Part shown: piece after piece, positions 39,502 to 48,600 of the stretch
Position numbering within the stretch: position 1 is the first letter of the stretch
Layout of the letters: the number at the start of each line of letters is the position of its first letter
NCBI RefSeq assembly: GCF_900114625.1
Contig: NZ_FOZL01000001.1
Coordinates: forward strand, 1,054,001 to 1,118,000
Direction: 5' to 3'
Origin: Granulicella pectinivorans
GTDB lineage: Bacteria; Acidobacteriota; Terriglobia; Terriglobales; Acidobacteriaceae
Length of the DNA stretch: 64,000 nucleotides
Translations under genes and position numbers: made by a program
Notes under the pieces: model-generated
What the model was told of the DNA's origin: nothing
Databases searched by the model: none
Seen by the model: only the letters and a program-made list of their open reading frames with translations

Positions 39502-41736
39502 TCAAGCCAGCAGGTCCTCGATCTTGACGGGGAGCTCGCGGACGCGGATGCCGGTGGCGTGGTGGACGGCGTTGGTGATGGCGGCGGCGATGCCGGCGAG
39601 GCCGATTTCGCCTACGCCGCGGGCTCCGAGAGCGTTGAGGTGGAGGTCGGGGTAGTCGAGGAAGGTGACGTCCAGGTCGGCGACGTCGGCGTTGGTGGCG
39701 AGGATGTAGTCGGCGAGGTTGTTGTTGATGGGCGCGCCGGAGCGTGGATCGTAGTGGGTCTCCTCGAAGAGGGCCATGCCGATGCCCATGACGACGGCTC
39801 CCTCGATCTGGTTGCGGGCGGGGCGGGGGTTGAGGATGCGGCCGGCGTCGATGACGGTGACGATGCGGGAGACGCGGAGGCGGGCGATTTCGGGCTGCCA
39901 GGTGACCTCGACGAAGTGCGCGCCGAAGGAGTGGGTGGAGAATCTGGGGTCTTTTTCGCCGAAGGTGCCGTTCGATTTGCCGTCTCCGGTGGCGGCGCGG
40001 ACGTTGGCCTTTTTGAGGACGTCGGCGAAGGGGATGCCGGTGGCGGCGGGCTGGGTCTTGAGGTGGACGCGGCCATCGGTGAAGGCGAGGGCATCGGGCT
40101 TCTGGCCGGGGAAGCTTGCGGTGGGGGCGGTGGTGGCGATCTGGAAGAGGAGGCCCTGGGCCTTGTCGATGGCGTCGAGGACGGCGGGGATGGTGGAGGC
40201 GGTGGCCCAGGAGCCTCCGGAGATGGCTCCGGCGGGGAGGTTGGTGTCGCCGAGGACGACGTGGATGCGGTCGTGGGGGACGCCGGTGCGGTCGAGGACG
40301 ATGTTGGCGAGGACGGTGTAGGTGCCGGTGCCGATGTCCTGGGTGGCGGTGGCGACGCGGACGGTGCCGTCGTTGGTGAACTCGAAGGAGGCGGCGGCTT
40401 CCATGCGGACGGCGATCCAGGTGCAGGCGGCCATGCCCCAGCCGAGGGTGAGGCCGTCTTTCTTCATGGAACCAACGGCGGGGGTGTAGCGCGACCAGCC
40501 GAACTTTTCGGCGCCGGTCTTGAGGCACTCGGGGAGGTGGCGGGAGGAGAAGGGAAGGTTGTTGGTCTCGTCCTTATCGGCCTCGTTGAGGAGGCGGAGC
40601 TGGACGGGGTCGAGTTTGAGCTGGATGGCGAGTTCGTCCATGGCGGACTCGAGGGCGAAGAGGCCGGGAACGGCTCCGGGGCCGCGCATGGAGGTGGGGG
40701 TGCCGATGTTGCGGCGGGCGAGGCCGGAGGTGGCGCGGAGGTTGGGGACGGAGTAGAGGAAGCCGGTGGCTTCGGAGCAGCCCTCGGAGTAGTCGTCGAG
40801 GAGGGAGGTGTGGTTGAGGGAGTCGTGGAGGATGGCGGTGAGCTTGCCCTGGGGGGTGGCGGCGAGGCGGATGCGCTGCTGGGTGCGGGGTCGGTGGCCT
40901 ACGTTCTGGAACATCATGTCGCGGGTGACGACGAGCTTGACGGGGCGGCGGAGGTCGCGGGAGGCGGCGGCGGCGATGAGGCAGTGGGGCCAGGGCCAGA
41001 GCTTGCCGCCGAAGCCGGAGCCGAGGAAGCGGGAGATGACGCGGACGTTCTCCTGGGGGACGCCGAGCATCTGGGCCATGACGTTCTGGTGGTTGACGAC
41101 GGCCTGGGAGGTCTCGTAGAGGGTGAAGGTCTGGCCGTCGAAGTCGGCGACGGAGGCGTGGAGCTCGATGGGGTTGTGGGTCTCGGCGGGGGTGGCGTAG
41201 GTCTGGTCGAGCTTGTGGGGGGCGTCGGCGAAGGCTTTGTCGGGGTCGCCGCGATGGGTGTCGACGGTGGGCTTCTCGTCGGTGGAGAGGTGGGTGCTGA
41301 CGTCGTGCGGGGCGGCCTTGTAGGTGACTTTGACGGCGTTGGCAGCGGCGGTGGCCTGCTCGAAGGTGAGGGCGACGACGGCGGCGACGTACTGGCCGTA
41401 GTAGCGGACGGTCTCGTCCTCGAAGGGCGGGCGGCGCTCGTCGAGGATGCCGGAGAAGCCCTGGGCGGGGGCGGTGCGGAAGAGCGGGCCGATGTTGCCG
41501 TGGTGGTAGACGGCCTTGACGCCGGGCATGGAGAGGGCGCGGGCAGTATCGAGGTTGGTGATGGTTCCGCTGGCGATGGTGGCGCAGACGGGCACGGCGT
41601 AGAGCATGCCGGGGAGGTTGTGGTCGGAGGTGTAGATGGCCGTGCCGGTGACCTTGAGCTGACCGTCGATGCGGGGCTGCCTGGAGCCGGGCTCGAGGGT
41701 CATGCGGGGGGGAAGGGTGGAGGATGCGATGGGCAT
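39502..41736 (-). CDS. Molybdenum-binding subunit of an xanthine dehydrogenase family aldehyde oxidoreductase (YagR/PaoC-like)
   Basis: 744 residues from ATG 41736 (GGAGA seven bases upstream). RIDGQLKVTGTAIYTSD opens the protein; the molybdopterin-cytosine-dinucleotide domain follows with SRFLGSGFGGKLWPW, TSMRGPGAVPG (Q/R-loop), ATQDIGTGTYTVLA and the catalytic Glu in GARGVGEIGLAG near residue 710. It is the large subunit of a three-subunit enzyme that oxidises aldehydes or N-heterocycles with water as oxygen donor. The small and FAD subunits follow the order T, S, R used by the E. coli pao operon. Because the small subunit has a Tat-type start, the complex should be periplasmic. No accessory maturation gene (paoD-like) is in the cluster. 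Confidence 0.9.
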   Translation of the reverse strand: MPIASSTLPPRMTLEPGSRQPRIDGQLKVTGTAIYTSDHNLPGMLYAVPVCATIASGTITNLDTARALSMPGVKAVYHHGNIGPLFRTAPAQGFSGILDERRPPFEDETVRYYGQYVAAVVALTFEQATAAANAVKVTYKAAPHDVSTHLSTDEKPTVDTHRGDPDKAFADAPHKLDQTYATPAETHNPIELHASVADFDGQTFTLYETSQAVVNHQNVMAQMLGVPQENVRVISRFLGSGFGGKLWPWPHCLIAAAASRDLRRPVKLVVTRDMMFQNVGHRPRTQQRIRLAATPQGKLTAILHDSLNHTSLLDDYSEGCSEATGFLYSVPNLRATSGLARRNIGTPTSMRGPGAVPGLFALESAMDELAIQLKLDPVQLRLLNEADKDETNNLPFSSRHLPECLKTGAEKFGWSRYTPAVGSMKKDGLTLGWGMAACTWIAVRMEAAASFEFTNDGTVRVATATQDIGTGTYTVLANIVLDRTGVPHDRIHVVLGDTNLPAGAISGGSWATASTIPAVLDAIDKAQGLLFQIATTAPTASFPGQKPDALAFTDGRVHLKTQPAATGIPFADVLKKANVRAATGDGKSNGTFGEKDPRFSTHSFGAHFVEVTWQPEIARLRVSRIVTVIDAGRILNPRPARNQIEGAVVMGIGMALFEETHYDPRSGAPINNNLADYILATNADVADLDVTFLDYPDLHLNALGARGVGEIGLAGIAAAITNAVHHATGIRVRELPVKIEDLLA

Positions 41737-41765
41737 GTCAGTTCTCCGTTCGCTTGAACTGCGGG

Positions 41766-42743
41766 TTAGGCCGTCTGGTTCGCGAGGGTGAGGGCGTGGG
41801 TGATGCAGCGGCGGGCGAGCTCTACCTTGAAGCCGTTCTGGCTCTGGGGTTGGGCGCCGTGGAGGGCTGACTCGGCGGCCTTGCGGAAGGTGGCCCTGGT
41901 GGCTGGATGGCCGATGAGAGCGTGTTCTGCTGCGAGGGAACGCCAGGGGCGTGTGGCTACGCCGCCGAGGGCTACGCGGGCGTGGGTGATCTTGCCGTTG
42001 GCGGTCTCGAGGACGATGGCGGCGGAGGCGAGGGCGAACTCGTAGGAGGCGCGGTCGCGGAGCTTGAGGTAGGTCTGTTTGGCGTTGGGGCGTGGGGGCG
42101 GCAGGGTGACGTGGGTGATGAGGTCGCCGGGGTCGAGGACGGTCTCGCGCTCGGGGGTGGCACCGGGCAGGAGGAAGAAGTCGCCGATGGGGATGGCGCG
42201 GTCGCCTTTGGCACCCTGGACGTGGATGGTGGCCTCGAGGGCGGTGAGGGCTACGTTCATGTCGGAGGGGTTCGTGGCGATGCAGTGTTTGCTTGTGCCG
42301 AGGATGGCGAGGGTGCGGTTTTCGCCCTCGATGGCGGAGCATCCGGAGCCGGGGGTGCGCTTGTTGCAGGGCATGGCGTCGTTGCGGAAGTAGACGCAGC
42401 GGGTGCGCTGGAGGAGATTGCCACCGGTGGTGGCCATGTTGCGGAGCTGGGCGGAGGCTCCGGCGAGGAGGGCCTGCGAGAGGACGGGGTAGGTTGCCTC
42501 GACGGCGTGGGCGAGGTCGCTGTTGCGGACGAGGGCTCCGATGCGGAGGCCGCCGTCGGGGAGCTTCTCGATGGAGGCGAGGGGGAGGCGGTTGATGTCG
42601 ACGATGCGGGTGGGGCGCTCGACGGAGAGCTTCATGAGGTCGAGGAGGGTGGTGCCCCCGGCGAAGAAGCGGGTGCCGTCGGTTTGGCCGAGTTGGATGG
42701 CCTGCGGGACGTCGGCGGCGCGGGTGAATTTGAAGGCTTCCAT
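41766..42743 (-). CDS. FAD-binding subunit of the molybdenum hydroxylase (YagS/PaoB-like)
   Basis: 325 residues. The FAD-binding domain has FFAGGTTLLDLMKLSVE (PxGGT-like loop), DINRLPLASIE and GASAQLRNMATTGGNLLQ. Between residues ~115 and 150 several Cys (RTRCVYFRND, PCNKRTPGSGCSA, KHCIAT) are placed as in YagS/PaoB, which holds an extra [4Fe-4S] cluster. It passes electrons from the Fe-S small subunit to FAD. It has no signal of its own, so it would be carried through the Tat pathway by the small subunit. It lies 29 bp upstream of the large subunit. Confidence 0.9.
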   Translation of the reverse strand: MEAFKFTRAADVPQAIQLGQTDGTRFFAGGTTLLDLMKLSVERPTRIVDINRLPLASIEKLPDGGLRIGALVRNSDLAHAVEATYPVLSQALLAGASAQLRNMATTGGNLLQRTRCVYFRNDAMPCNKRTPGSGCSAIEGENRTLAILGTSKHCIATNPSDMNVALTALEATIHVQGAKGDRAIPIGDFFLLPGATPERETVLDPGDLITHVTLPPPRPNAKQTYLKLRDRASYEFALASAAIVLETANGKITHARVALGGVATRPWRSLAAEHALIGHPATRATFRKAAESALHGAQPQSQNGFKVELARRCITHALTLANQTA

Positions 42744-42850
42744 GAGGGCTCTCCCTAACGCGAGGCGTAATTCGGATCAGAACGGATAACGGCGGGATGA
42801 TAAGGACAGGCAACGGCAAGAGCAACGGCTTTTGTGGAAAGGCTTTTTTT

Positions 42851-43486
42851 TTAGGCGCGCTGGCGGACGGCCTGTACGGCGGCGACGATGTTGGGGTAGG
42901 CACCGCAGCGGCAGATGTTGCCGGCCATGGCCTCCTTGACGTCGGCGTCGGTGGGGCCGCAGGGCTCTTTGAGGAGGGCTACGGCGGACATGATCTGGCC
43001 GGAGGTGCAGTAGCCGCACTGGTAACCGTCGTGCTCGACGAAGGAGGCCTGCATGGGGTGAAGGGCACCGGGCTGGCCGAGGCCTTCGATGGTGGTGATG
43101 TCCTGTCCGTCGTGGAGTACGGCGAGCGTGAGGCAGGAGTTGATGCGGCGTCCATCCACGTGGACGGTGCAGGCTCCGCATTGGCCATGGTCGCAACCCT
43201 TTTTGGTGCCGGTGAGCTGGAGGGTCTCGCGGAGGGCGTCGAGCAGGGTCGTGCGTGGATCGATGCGGAGGTCGACCTGCTTGCCGTTGACGCGGAGGGC
43301 GAGGGGGATGGCGCCTTCGATGGTCTCCGATGGGGCCAGGGGCGCGGGGGCTGCGGGGGTTTTGGCTGCTGCGGCTGCGAGGGGTGCGGCGGTCGCGGCG
43401 ACCCCGGCGGCTCCGAGCTGCGAGAGGAAGGAGCGGCGGGTGACGCGGCCGGTCTCCGGGGCTTTCGGGTGCTCTGATTCAGACAT
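42851..43486 (-). CDS. [2Fe-2S] small subunit of the molybdenum hydroxylase, Tat-exported (YagT/PaoA-like)
   Basis: 211 residues from ATG 43486, with GGAGGG four bases upstream. A twin-arginine signal (TRRSFLSQLGAAGVA) is followed by an Ala/Pro spacer. Two [2Fe-2S] clusters are set by KKGCDHGQCGACTVHVDGRR with SCLT (plant-ferredoxin type) and QCGYCTSGQIM with NICRCGAYPN (helical type). It is the electron-transfer subunit and carries the whole complex through Tat. It is transcribed first, with a 107-bp gap before the FAD subunit, in which a short GGACAGGCAAC motif and an A/T-rich T8 tract are seen. Confidence 0.92.
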   Translation of the reverse strand: MSESEHPKAPETGRVTRRSFLSQLGAAGVAATAAPLAAAAAKTPAAPAPLAPSETIEGAIPLALRVNGKQVDLRIDPRTTLLDALRETLQLTGTKKGCDHGQCGACTVHVDGRRINSCLTLAVLHDGQDITTIEGLGQPGALHPMQASFVEHDGYQCGYCTSGQIMSAVALLKEPCGPTDADVKEAMAGNICRCGAYPNIVAAVQAVRQRA

Positions 43487-43651
43487 GGGACCCTCCAGGG
43501 CAGTGCGGGGGTGATGGAGGGAAGTATAGACGGTTCCAGGGTTACGGCGCTGTGTTGCGGTGTCTGTGACACGGGGATGAAAACAAGACAATCCGGCAGG
43601 ATACCTCCCATTTGGGAGATGGCAGGATGATCGGGCTTCTGACATGATCGG

Positions 43652-43756
43652 GTTCATCGAATGAACAGAGAGTTCCGATTGCAGGTTTTTGCCTGCGATG
43701 CGGCGGTGTCGTCTGCCACGCGGCAGGATCACTGCTCGTTCGATGCGTTGTCGAAC
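43652..43756 (+). promoter_or_regulatory. Structured 5' leader with four consecutive hairpins
   Basis: Four short stem-loops lie in series before the start codon at 43776: GTTCAT-CGA-ATGAAC, GCAGG-TTTTTG-CCTGC, CTGCC-ACGC-GGCAG and GTTCGA-TGCGTTG-TCGAAC. AAGGGG then follows six bases before ATG. It does not match a riboswitch class I know. Confidence 0.5.
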
Positions 43757-43775
43757 TTATCCGCAAGGGGATTCT

Positions 43776-43979
43776 ATGAATCGTGTTTCGATGTCTGCCG
43801 TTCTGTTTTGTTTCGTTCTTCTTTCGGCTGCGGTGGCACAGGCGCAGAGCGGATGCACAAACTCTCCCGAGAACCCGACGGCTCTGCTTGGCGTGGTGGG
43901 TGCAGGCGGCCTGCTGATCGCACGCTCGCGTGGCAAGATCCAGAGCTTTGTCCAGACCCGGTTCGGCAAGCGCCGGTAG
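43776..43979 (+). CDS. XrtJ-associated TM-motif-TM protein
   Basis: 67 residues: a signal-like membrane segment (MNRVSMSAVLFCFVLLSAAVAQ), a short motif GCTNSPENPTALLG, a second hydrophobic segment (VVGAGGLLIA) and a basic tail (RSRGKIQSFVQTRFGKRR). PENP + TM + basic end is a variant of the PEP-CTERM three-part sorting signal. Such small TM-motif-TM proteins are known partners of the acidobacterial exosortase J. It has a good Shine-Dalgarno (AAGGGG). It lies 27 bp before the exosortase gene, as expected of a dedicated substrate or accessory. Confidence 0.75.
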   Translation: MNRVSMSAVLFCFVLLSAAVAQAQSGCTNSPENPTALLGVVGAGGLLIARSRGKIQSFVQTRFGKRR

Positions 43980-44006
43980 CGCGCGCGACGGCGAGGGGGA
44001 GAAGCT

Positions 44007-45632
44007 ATGGCAGCGACCACGACACCTTTCCACGGTGTAGGCCGGGACTATGTCGAACATGACGGAACCGCGACCAGCCTTCGGGGCTTTCCGATGCTGA
44101 TGGCGGTGGTCGTGGGCGCGTGGATGCTGGCGATGATCCCGGTCTTCCATGAGGCGGTGCTGATCTGGATGGGCGACCCGCTGCGTTCGCTGGGGATGTT
44201 CTTTCCGGTGCTTGCGGTGGTGTTGATCGCGAGGGTGTGGCGTGGGCTTGGATGGGAGCGCAACGGGACGTGGTGGGGGTTGGTGCCTCTGCTGGTTGCG
44301 GTGGCGATGGTGCTGGCGCGGGAGAGCTATCGGATTACGTTTCTGCCGAAGCCCGAGATCTCGGTGGATCTGCTGCCGAATGGGCCGATTCTGTTTCTGT
44401 CGCTTTCGGCCGCCGTGCTGATGACGGGTGGGGCGCGGGTGTGGAGGAAGAGCCTGTTTCCGCTGATGCTGGTGTTGTTCGTCAATCCGTTTCCGAGCGC
44501 GTTCAACGCGCTGCTGGATGTGCCTTTGCAGCATGCCTCGGCGGCGACGGCGCGGCGGTTTGCGTTGCTGATTGGGGAGCATCCGGATGGCGAGCAGTTG
44601 CGGATGATGTTCACGCCGGACTTTGGGATGTTTATCGCGCCGGGGTGCAATGGGATTCGCGGTGCGGTGACGCTGGGGTATATCGGGTTGATCGCCAGCT
44701 ACTGGCGGGGGTTTTCGGTGCCGATGCGGCTGCTGGCGGCGTTCGGCGGAATGGCGATGGGATACCTGTTCAACTTTCTGCGGCTTTGCCTGGTGGTGGT
44801 GTATTACAAGGTGGGCCGCACGGTGACGTGGATACAGCCGCATGGCGCGCTGATCGACTATCTGATCGGTGGGATGTTGTTTTTGTTTCTCTCGGTGTGC
44901 TTTGGACTGTTTCTCTTCCGCCCGGACGCGGAGGATCCGGAGCTGACGGAGATGGAGTCGCCGTACTGGCTGGAGCCGAGCCCGGTGGTTGCGGTGAACC
45001 GGGTGTGGGTTGCGGGTGCGTTCGTGCTGGTGTGCCTGACGCTTGGCGTCTCCAATGTGTATGCGATTGTGCGCGATGGGCGTGCGGCGAAGGTGATGGG
45101 GCCGAAGGTGGAGACGGCGGTTGTGCTTCCGCAGACGGTGGGGCGCTATCGGCTTGTGAGCCAGTGGATGGAGGGGACGGATTATCTGTGGGGGCGGTAC
45201 ACGGATGGGCATGCGGGGAACGATGTGTCGATGGGGCTGTGGACGTCGGGCGGCTATCACGATGCGACGCTGTGCCACCTGTATCGCGGCGAGCGTGTGA
45301 CGTTCGGGCAGGTGCTGGCGCATCGCGATGCATCCGGAGCGCAGACCACGTTTCGCACGTTCCAGTATGACGACGGCGTGACGAACTCGTTTGCCGCTTC
45401 GAAGATTTGTGCAGGCTGCACGGAGGTTTCCGATCCGGTGCGGTGGGTGGGACCGGTGCAGTTGATTCGTAAGCCGGCCGACAGCTATTTCAAGAATCCT
45501 TCCGTGGTTGGCGTTCTGATCACGCACGAGGCCGACCGTGGGCTGGGTGCATCGCCCGCGGGCTACGAGCCGCTGCGCGCCGTTATCGATGCACTCGATG
45601 GCGACGCCCTGATTTCCAGAGTGAAGCACTAA
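44007..45632 (+). CDS. xrtJ: Exosortase (XrtJ-like) with EpsI-like C-terminal domain
   Basis: 541 residues; GGGGGAG before ATG 44007. The N-terminal ~300 residues form an eight-helix exosortase core with the catalytic triad: Cys214 in APGCNGIRG, Arg259 in NFLRLCLV and His279 in IQPHGALIDY. After a short linker and one more membrane segment, residues ~340-541 are an extracytoplasmic domain resembling EpsI/DUF3485, which is common in acidobacterial exosortases. It cleaves proteins at PEP-type motifs and passes them to the cell surface. It is the best evidence for a sorting system here. The XrtJ label follows from its partner and lineage and should be checked with the family model. Confidence 0.85.
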   Translation: MAATTTPFHGVGRDYVEHDGTATSLRGFPMLMAVVVGAWMLAMIPVFHEAVLIWMGDPLRSLGMFFPVLAVVLIARVWRGLGWERNGTWWGLVPLLVAVAMVLARESYRITFLPKPEISVDLLPNGPILFLSLSAAVLMTGGARVWRKSLFPLMLVLFVNPFPSAFNALLDVPLQHASAATARRFALLIGEHPDGEQLRMMFTPDFGMFIAPGCNGIRGAVTLGYIGLIASYWRGFSVPMRLLAAFGGMAMGYLFNFLRLCLVVVYYKVGRTVTWIQPHGALIDYLIGGMLFLFLSVCFGLFLFRPDAEDPELTEMESPYWLEPSPVVAVNRVWVAGAFVLVCLTLGVSNVYAIVRDGRAAKVMGPKVETAVVLPQTVGRYRLVSQWMEGTDYLWGRYTDGHAGNDVSMGLWTSGGYHDATLCHLYRGERVTFGQVLAHRDASGAQTTFRTFQYDDGVTNSFAASKICAGCTEVSDPVRWVGPVQLIRKPADSYFKNPSVVGVLITHEADRGLGASPAGYEPLRAVIDALDGDALISRVKH

Positions 45633-45650
45633 CAATACGGAGATAGTTCT

Positions 45651-48600
45651 ATGCCCCCCGCATCCACGCTGCGCCGCCGCATCTCGTCCGCATTCGCCGT
45701 TTTCACCGTTGGCCTTTTGGGGCTGGGGCTTAGCTCGTGCTCGAAGACGCCGGTTCCTGTGGCGGCTTTGGCTCCCGTGGCGGGCGCCGCCTTTCACGGA
45801 CTGGTGCATGGCGGGCAGCAGCCGGTAAAGAATGCGTCGATCCAGATCTATGCGGTGGGCTCGGGTGGCTCGACGGCTTTGTTGAGCCCTCCGGTGTCGA
45901 CGGACAGCCAGGGCAACTTCAATGTGACGGGGAGGTATACCTGCCCTTCGGCGAGTGCGCTGGTGTACATCGTGTCGATCGGCGGCGATCCGGGGATGGG
46001 GGCGAACAACCCGAACCTGGCCGAGATGGCTGCGCTGGGCGCGTGCGGAAGCCTGAGCGCGAGCACGTACATCACGATCAACGAGGTGTCGACGGTGGCG
46101 GCGGTGTTTGAACTGGCTCCTTATATGACGTCGTTCAGCCAGGTGAGCTATGGAACGGACCTTGCGGGGATTACGAACGCGTTCGCCGAGGTGAATGTGC
46201 TGGTGAACCTGGCGACGGGACAGGCACCGGGTTCGGGAGCGTCTGCGGGGACGGCTGTTCCGGTTTCGGAGATCAATACGCTTGCGGACATTATCGCGAG
46301 TTGCGTGAACTCGACGGGTGGGACGGCGGGAGATGGAAGCATCTGCGGCACGCTGCTCTCGTTGACGGGTGTGGGGGGGCAGGGCAATACGATTGCGGCG
46401 ATGCTGCAGATTGCACGGAACCCGAGCCTGAATGTCGCGGGGCTGTACAGCCTGATCTCGCCGAACAGTCCGTTTGGACCGGTGCTGACGTCGGCTCCGG
46501 GAAGCTGGGGGGTGAATCCGCTGCCGGTTGTGGCGACCCCGGTGATCTCGCTGGCGGCGGGGACGTATGAGGGGATGCAGAGTGTGACGATCACCGACGC
46601 CACGGTGGGCTCGACGATCTACTACACGACGGATGGGACGACGCCGACGCTGAACTCCATGGTGTATGGGGGATCGGTGGCGATTGCGGCGACGTCGACG
46701 TTGCGCGCGTTTGCGGCGGCTCCCGGATCCTTGAGCAGTGCGGTGGTTTCGGCGGCGTACACGATTACGGCTCCGACGCACTTTACGGGAGGGCTGATTA
46801 CGACGATTGCGGGGATCGGCGTGCAGGCCGAGACGGGCGACGGCGGACAGGCGACCATCGCTTCGCTGGCTCCGGTTGGCGTCGCGGTGGATGCGGCGGG
46901 GAACGTTTATACGGCCGACAGTGCGGGGAACGTCGTTCGCAAGATTACGCCGGCGGGCATCATCACGACGATCGCGGGTACGGGTACGCAAGGGAGCAGC
47001 GGCGACGGCGGCCTGGCTACGAGCGCGCGGCTGAACAATCCGTATTCGGTGGCTGTGGATGGAAGCGGAAATATCTTCATCGCCGATGAGGGCAACGAGC
47101 GGATTCGCGAGATTACGAAGGTCGATGGCAAGATCAACACGGTGGCGGGAAGCGGCGTGGAGTGCAGCACGACGACGGGCGATGGCGGGCAGGCGACCTC
47201 CGCTTCGCTGTGCGGAGCGTTCTATGTCGCGGTGGATGCGAGCAACAACCTCTTCATCTCGGATCACTACGCCTCGCGGATTCGCCAGGTGACCGGAGGG
47301 ATCATCTACACCGTTGCCGGTGCGGTGAATGGTGGTTTCCCGAACGATGGACCGGCCGCGAGCGCTAACTTCAACGGTCCGGACGGCCTGGCGGTCGATG
47401 GCGCGGGCAATCTTTACATCGCGGATACGGGGCACAACACGATCCGCATGATGACGGTGGGACGGATCATGTCGACGATTGCGGGGACCGGTGTGCAGGG
47501 CACCACGGGCGACGGCGGCGCCGCGCTGTCGGCACGGCTGACGAGTCCTGTTTCCATCGCGGTCGACGCGAACAGCAATGTGTACCTCTCGGACGGCGGG
47601 ACCAGGGTGCGGAAGATCGATGCCACCTCGCACAGCATCTCCACGGTAGCCGGAAACGGCACCAGTGGATTCAGCGGCGATGGCGGCGATTCGCTGCAGG
47701 CGGAGGTCAACAACCTTTACGGCATGGCGTTCGATGCCAACGGCGCTCTCTATCTCGCGGACAACGGGAACAACCGCGTTCGCAAGATTGTGTTCGGGAG
47801 GTTCAGCATCGCGGCGGCACCGACCTTCTCGCCGGCTGGAGGCACTTATGACAGCGCGCAGACGGTGACCCTGAGCACGACGTCGACGGGAGCGAACATC
47901 TTCTACACGACGGATGGATCTGCCCCGAGCGTAGCGTCCACGCTGTATACCGGGGGGATCACGGTCAACAATGCGGACACGGTGATCAACGCCATTGCAA
48001 CGGGCAACAACTATGCGACGAGCGCGCCGGCCAGCGCAGAGTACGTTATTTCCGGAGCGCAGGTTTCGGCGCTGCTCTTCAGTCCCTCGGGGGGGACGTA
48101 CACGACGACGCAGAACGTGACCATTACGGCTCTGACGGGGAATCCCACGATCTACTACACCACCGATGGCACGCAGCCGACGACCTCCTCCTTTGTCTAC
48201 AACGGGGGACCGATCACGGTCGACCACACGCAGCGGCTCTCGGCGATCGCGGTGAAGAACGGATACGGGACGGATTTCGTTTACGAGGCGAACTACAAGA
48301 TCAATGTGCCGGAGACGCCCGGTATTATTACGACCGCTGCGGGGGGAACGATTCTGACCTCGGGACTTCCCACGACTGCCGCGCAGTTGGTTGCGAATGG
48401 AGTCGCGTTCGACGCGGACGGGAATATGTATATCTCGGACGACTCGACGGGTGGTGCCGGAGCCGACGTCCGCAAGGTGGATGCCATTACCGGAGCGGTG
48501 ACGACGCTGGTGGACCAGAACACCCGGGTGAGCGGCACGGCGGGACTCAGCTTCATCGCCGCGGGTGCGCTGGCTGTGAATGGCAACGGCGATCTTTATA

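Noticed and set aside
39370..41757. 795-codon plus-strand Gly-rich frame opposite the molybdenum hydroxylase
   Set aside because: Shadow of the certain YagR-like gene; Gly/Asp/Val repeats arise from codon bias.
43652..43756. A c-di-GMP (GEMM) riboswitch
   Set aside because: The known conserved core was not found; only generic hairpins are present.
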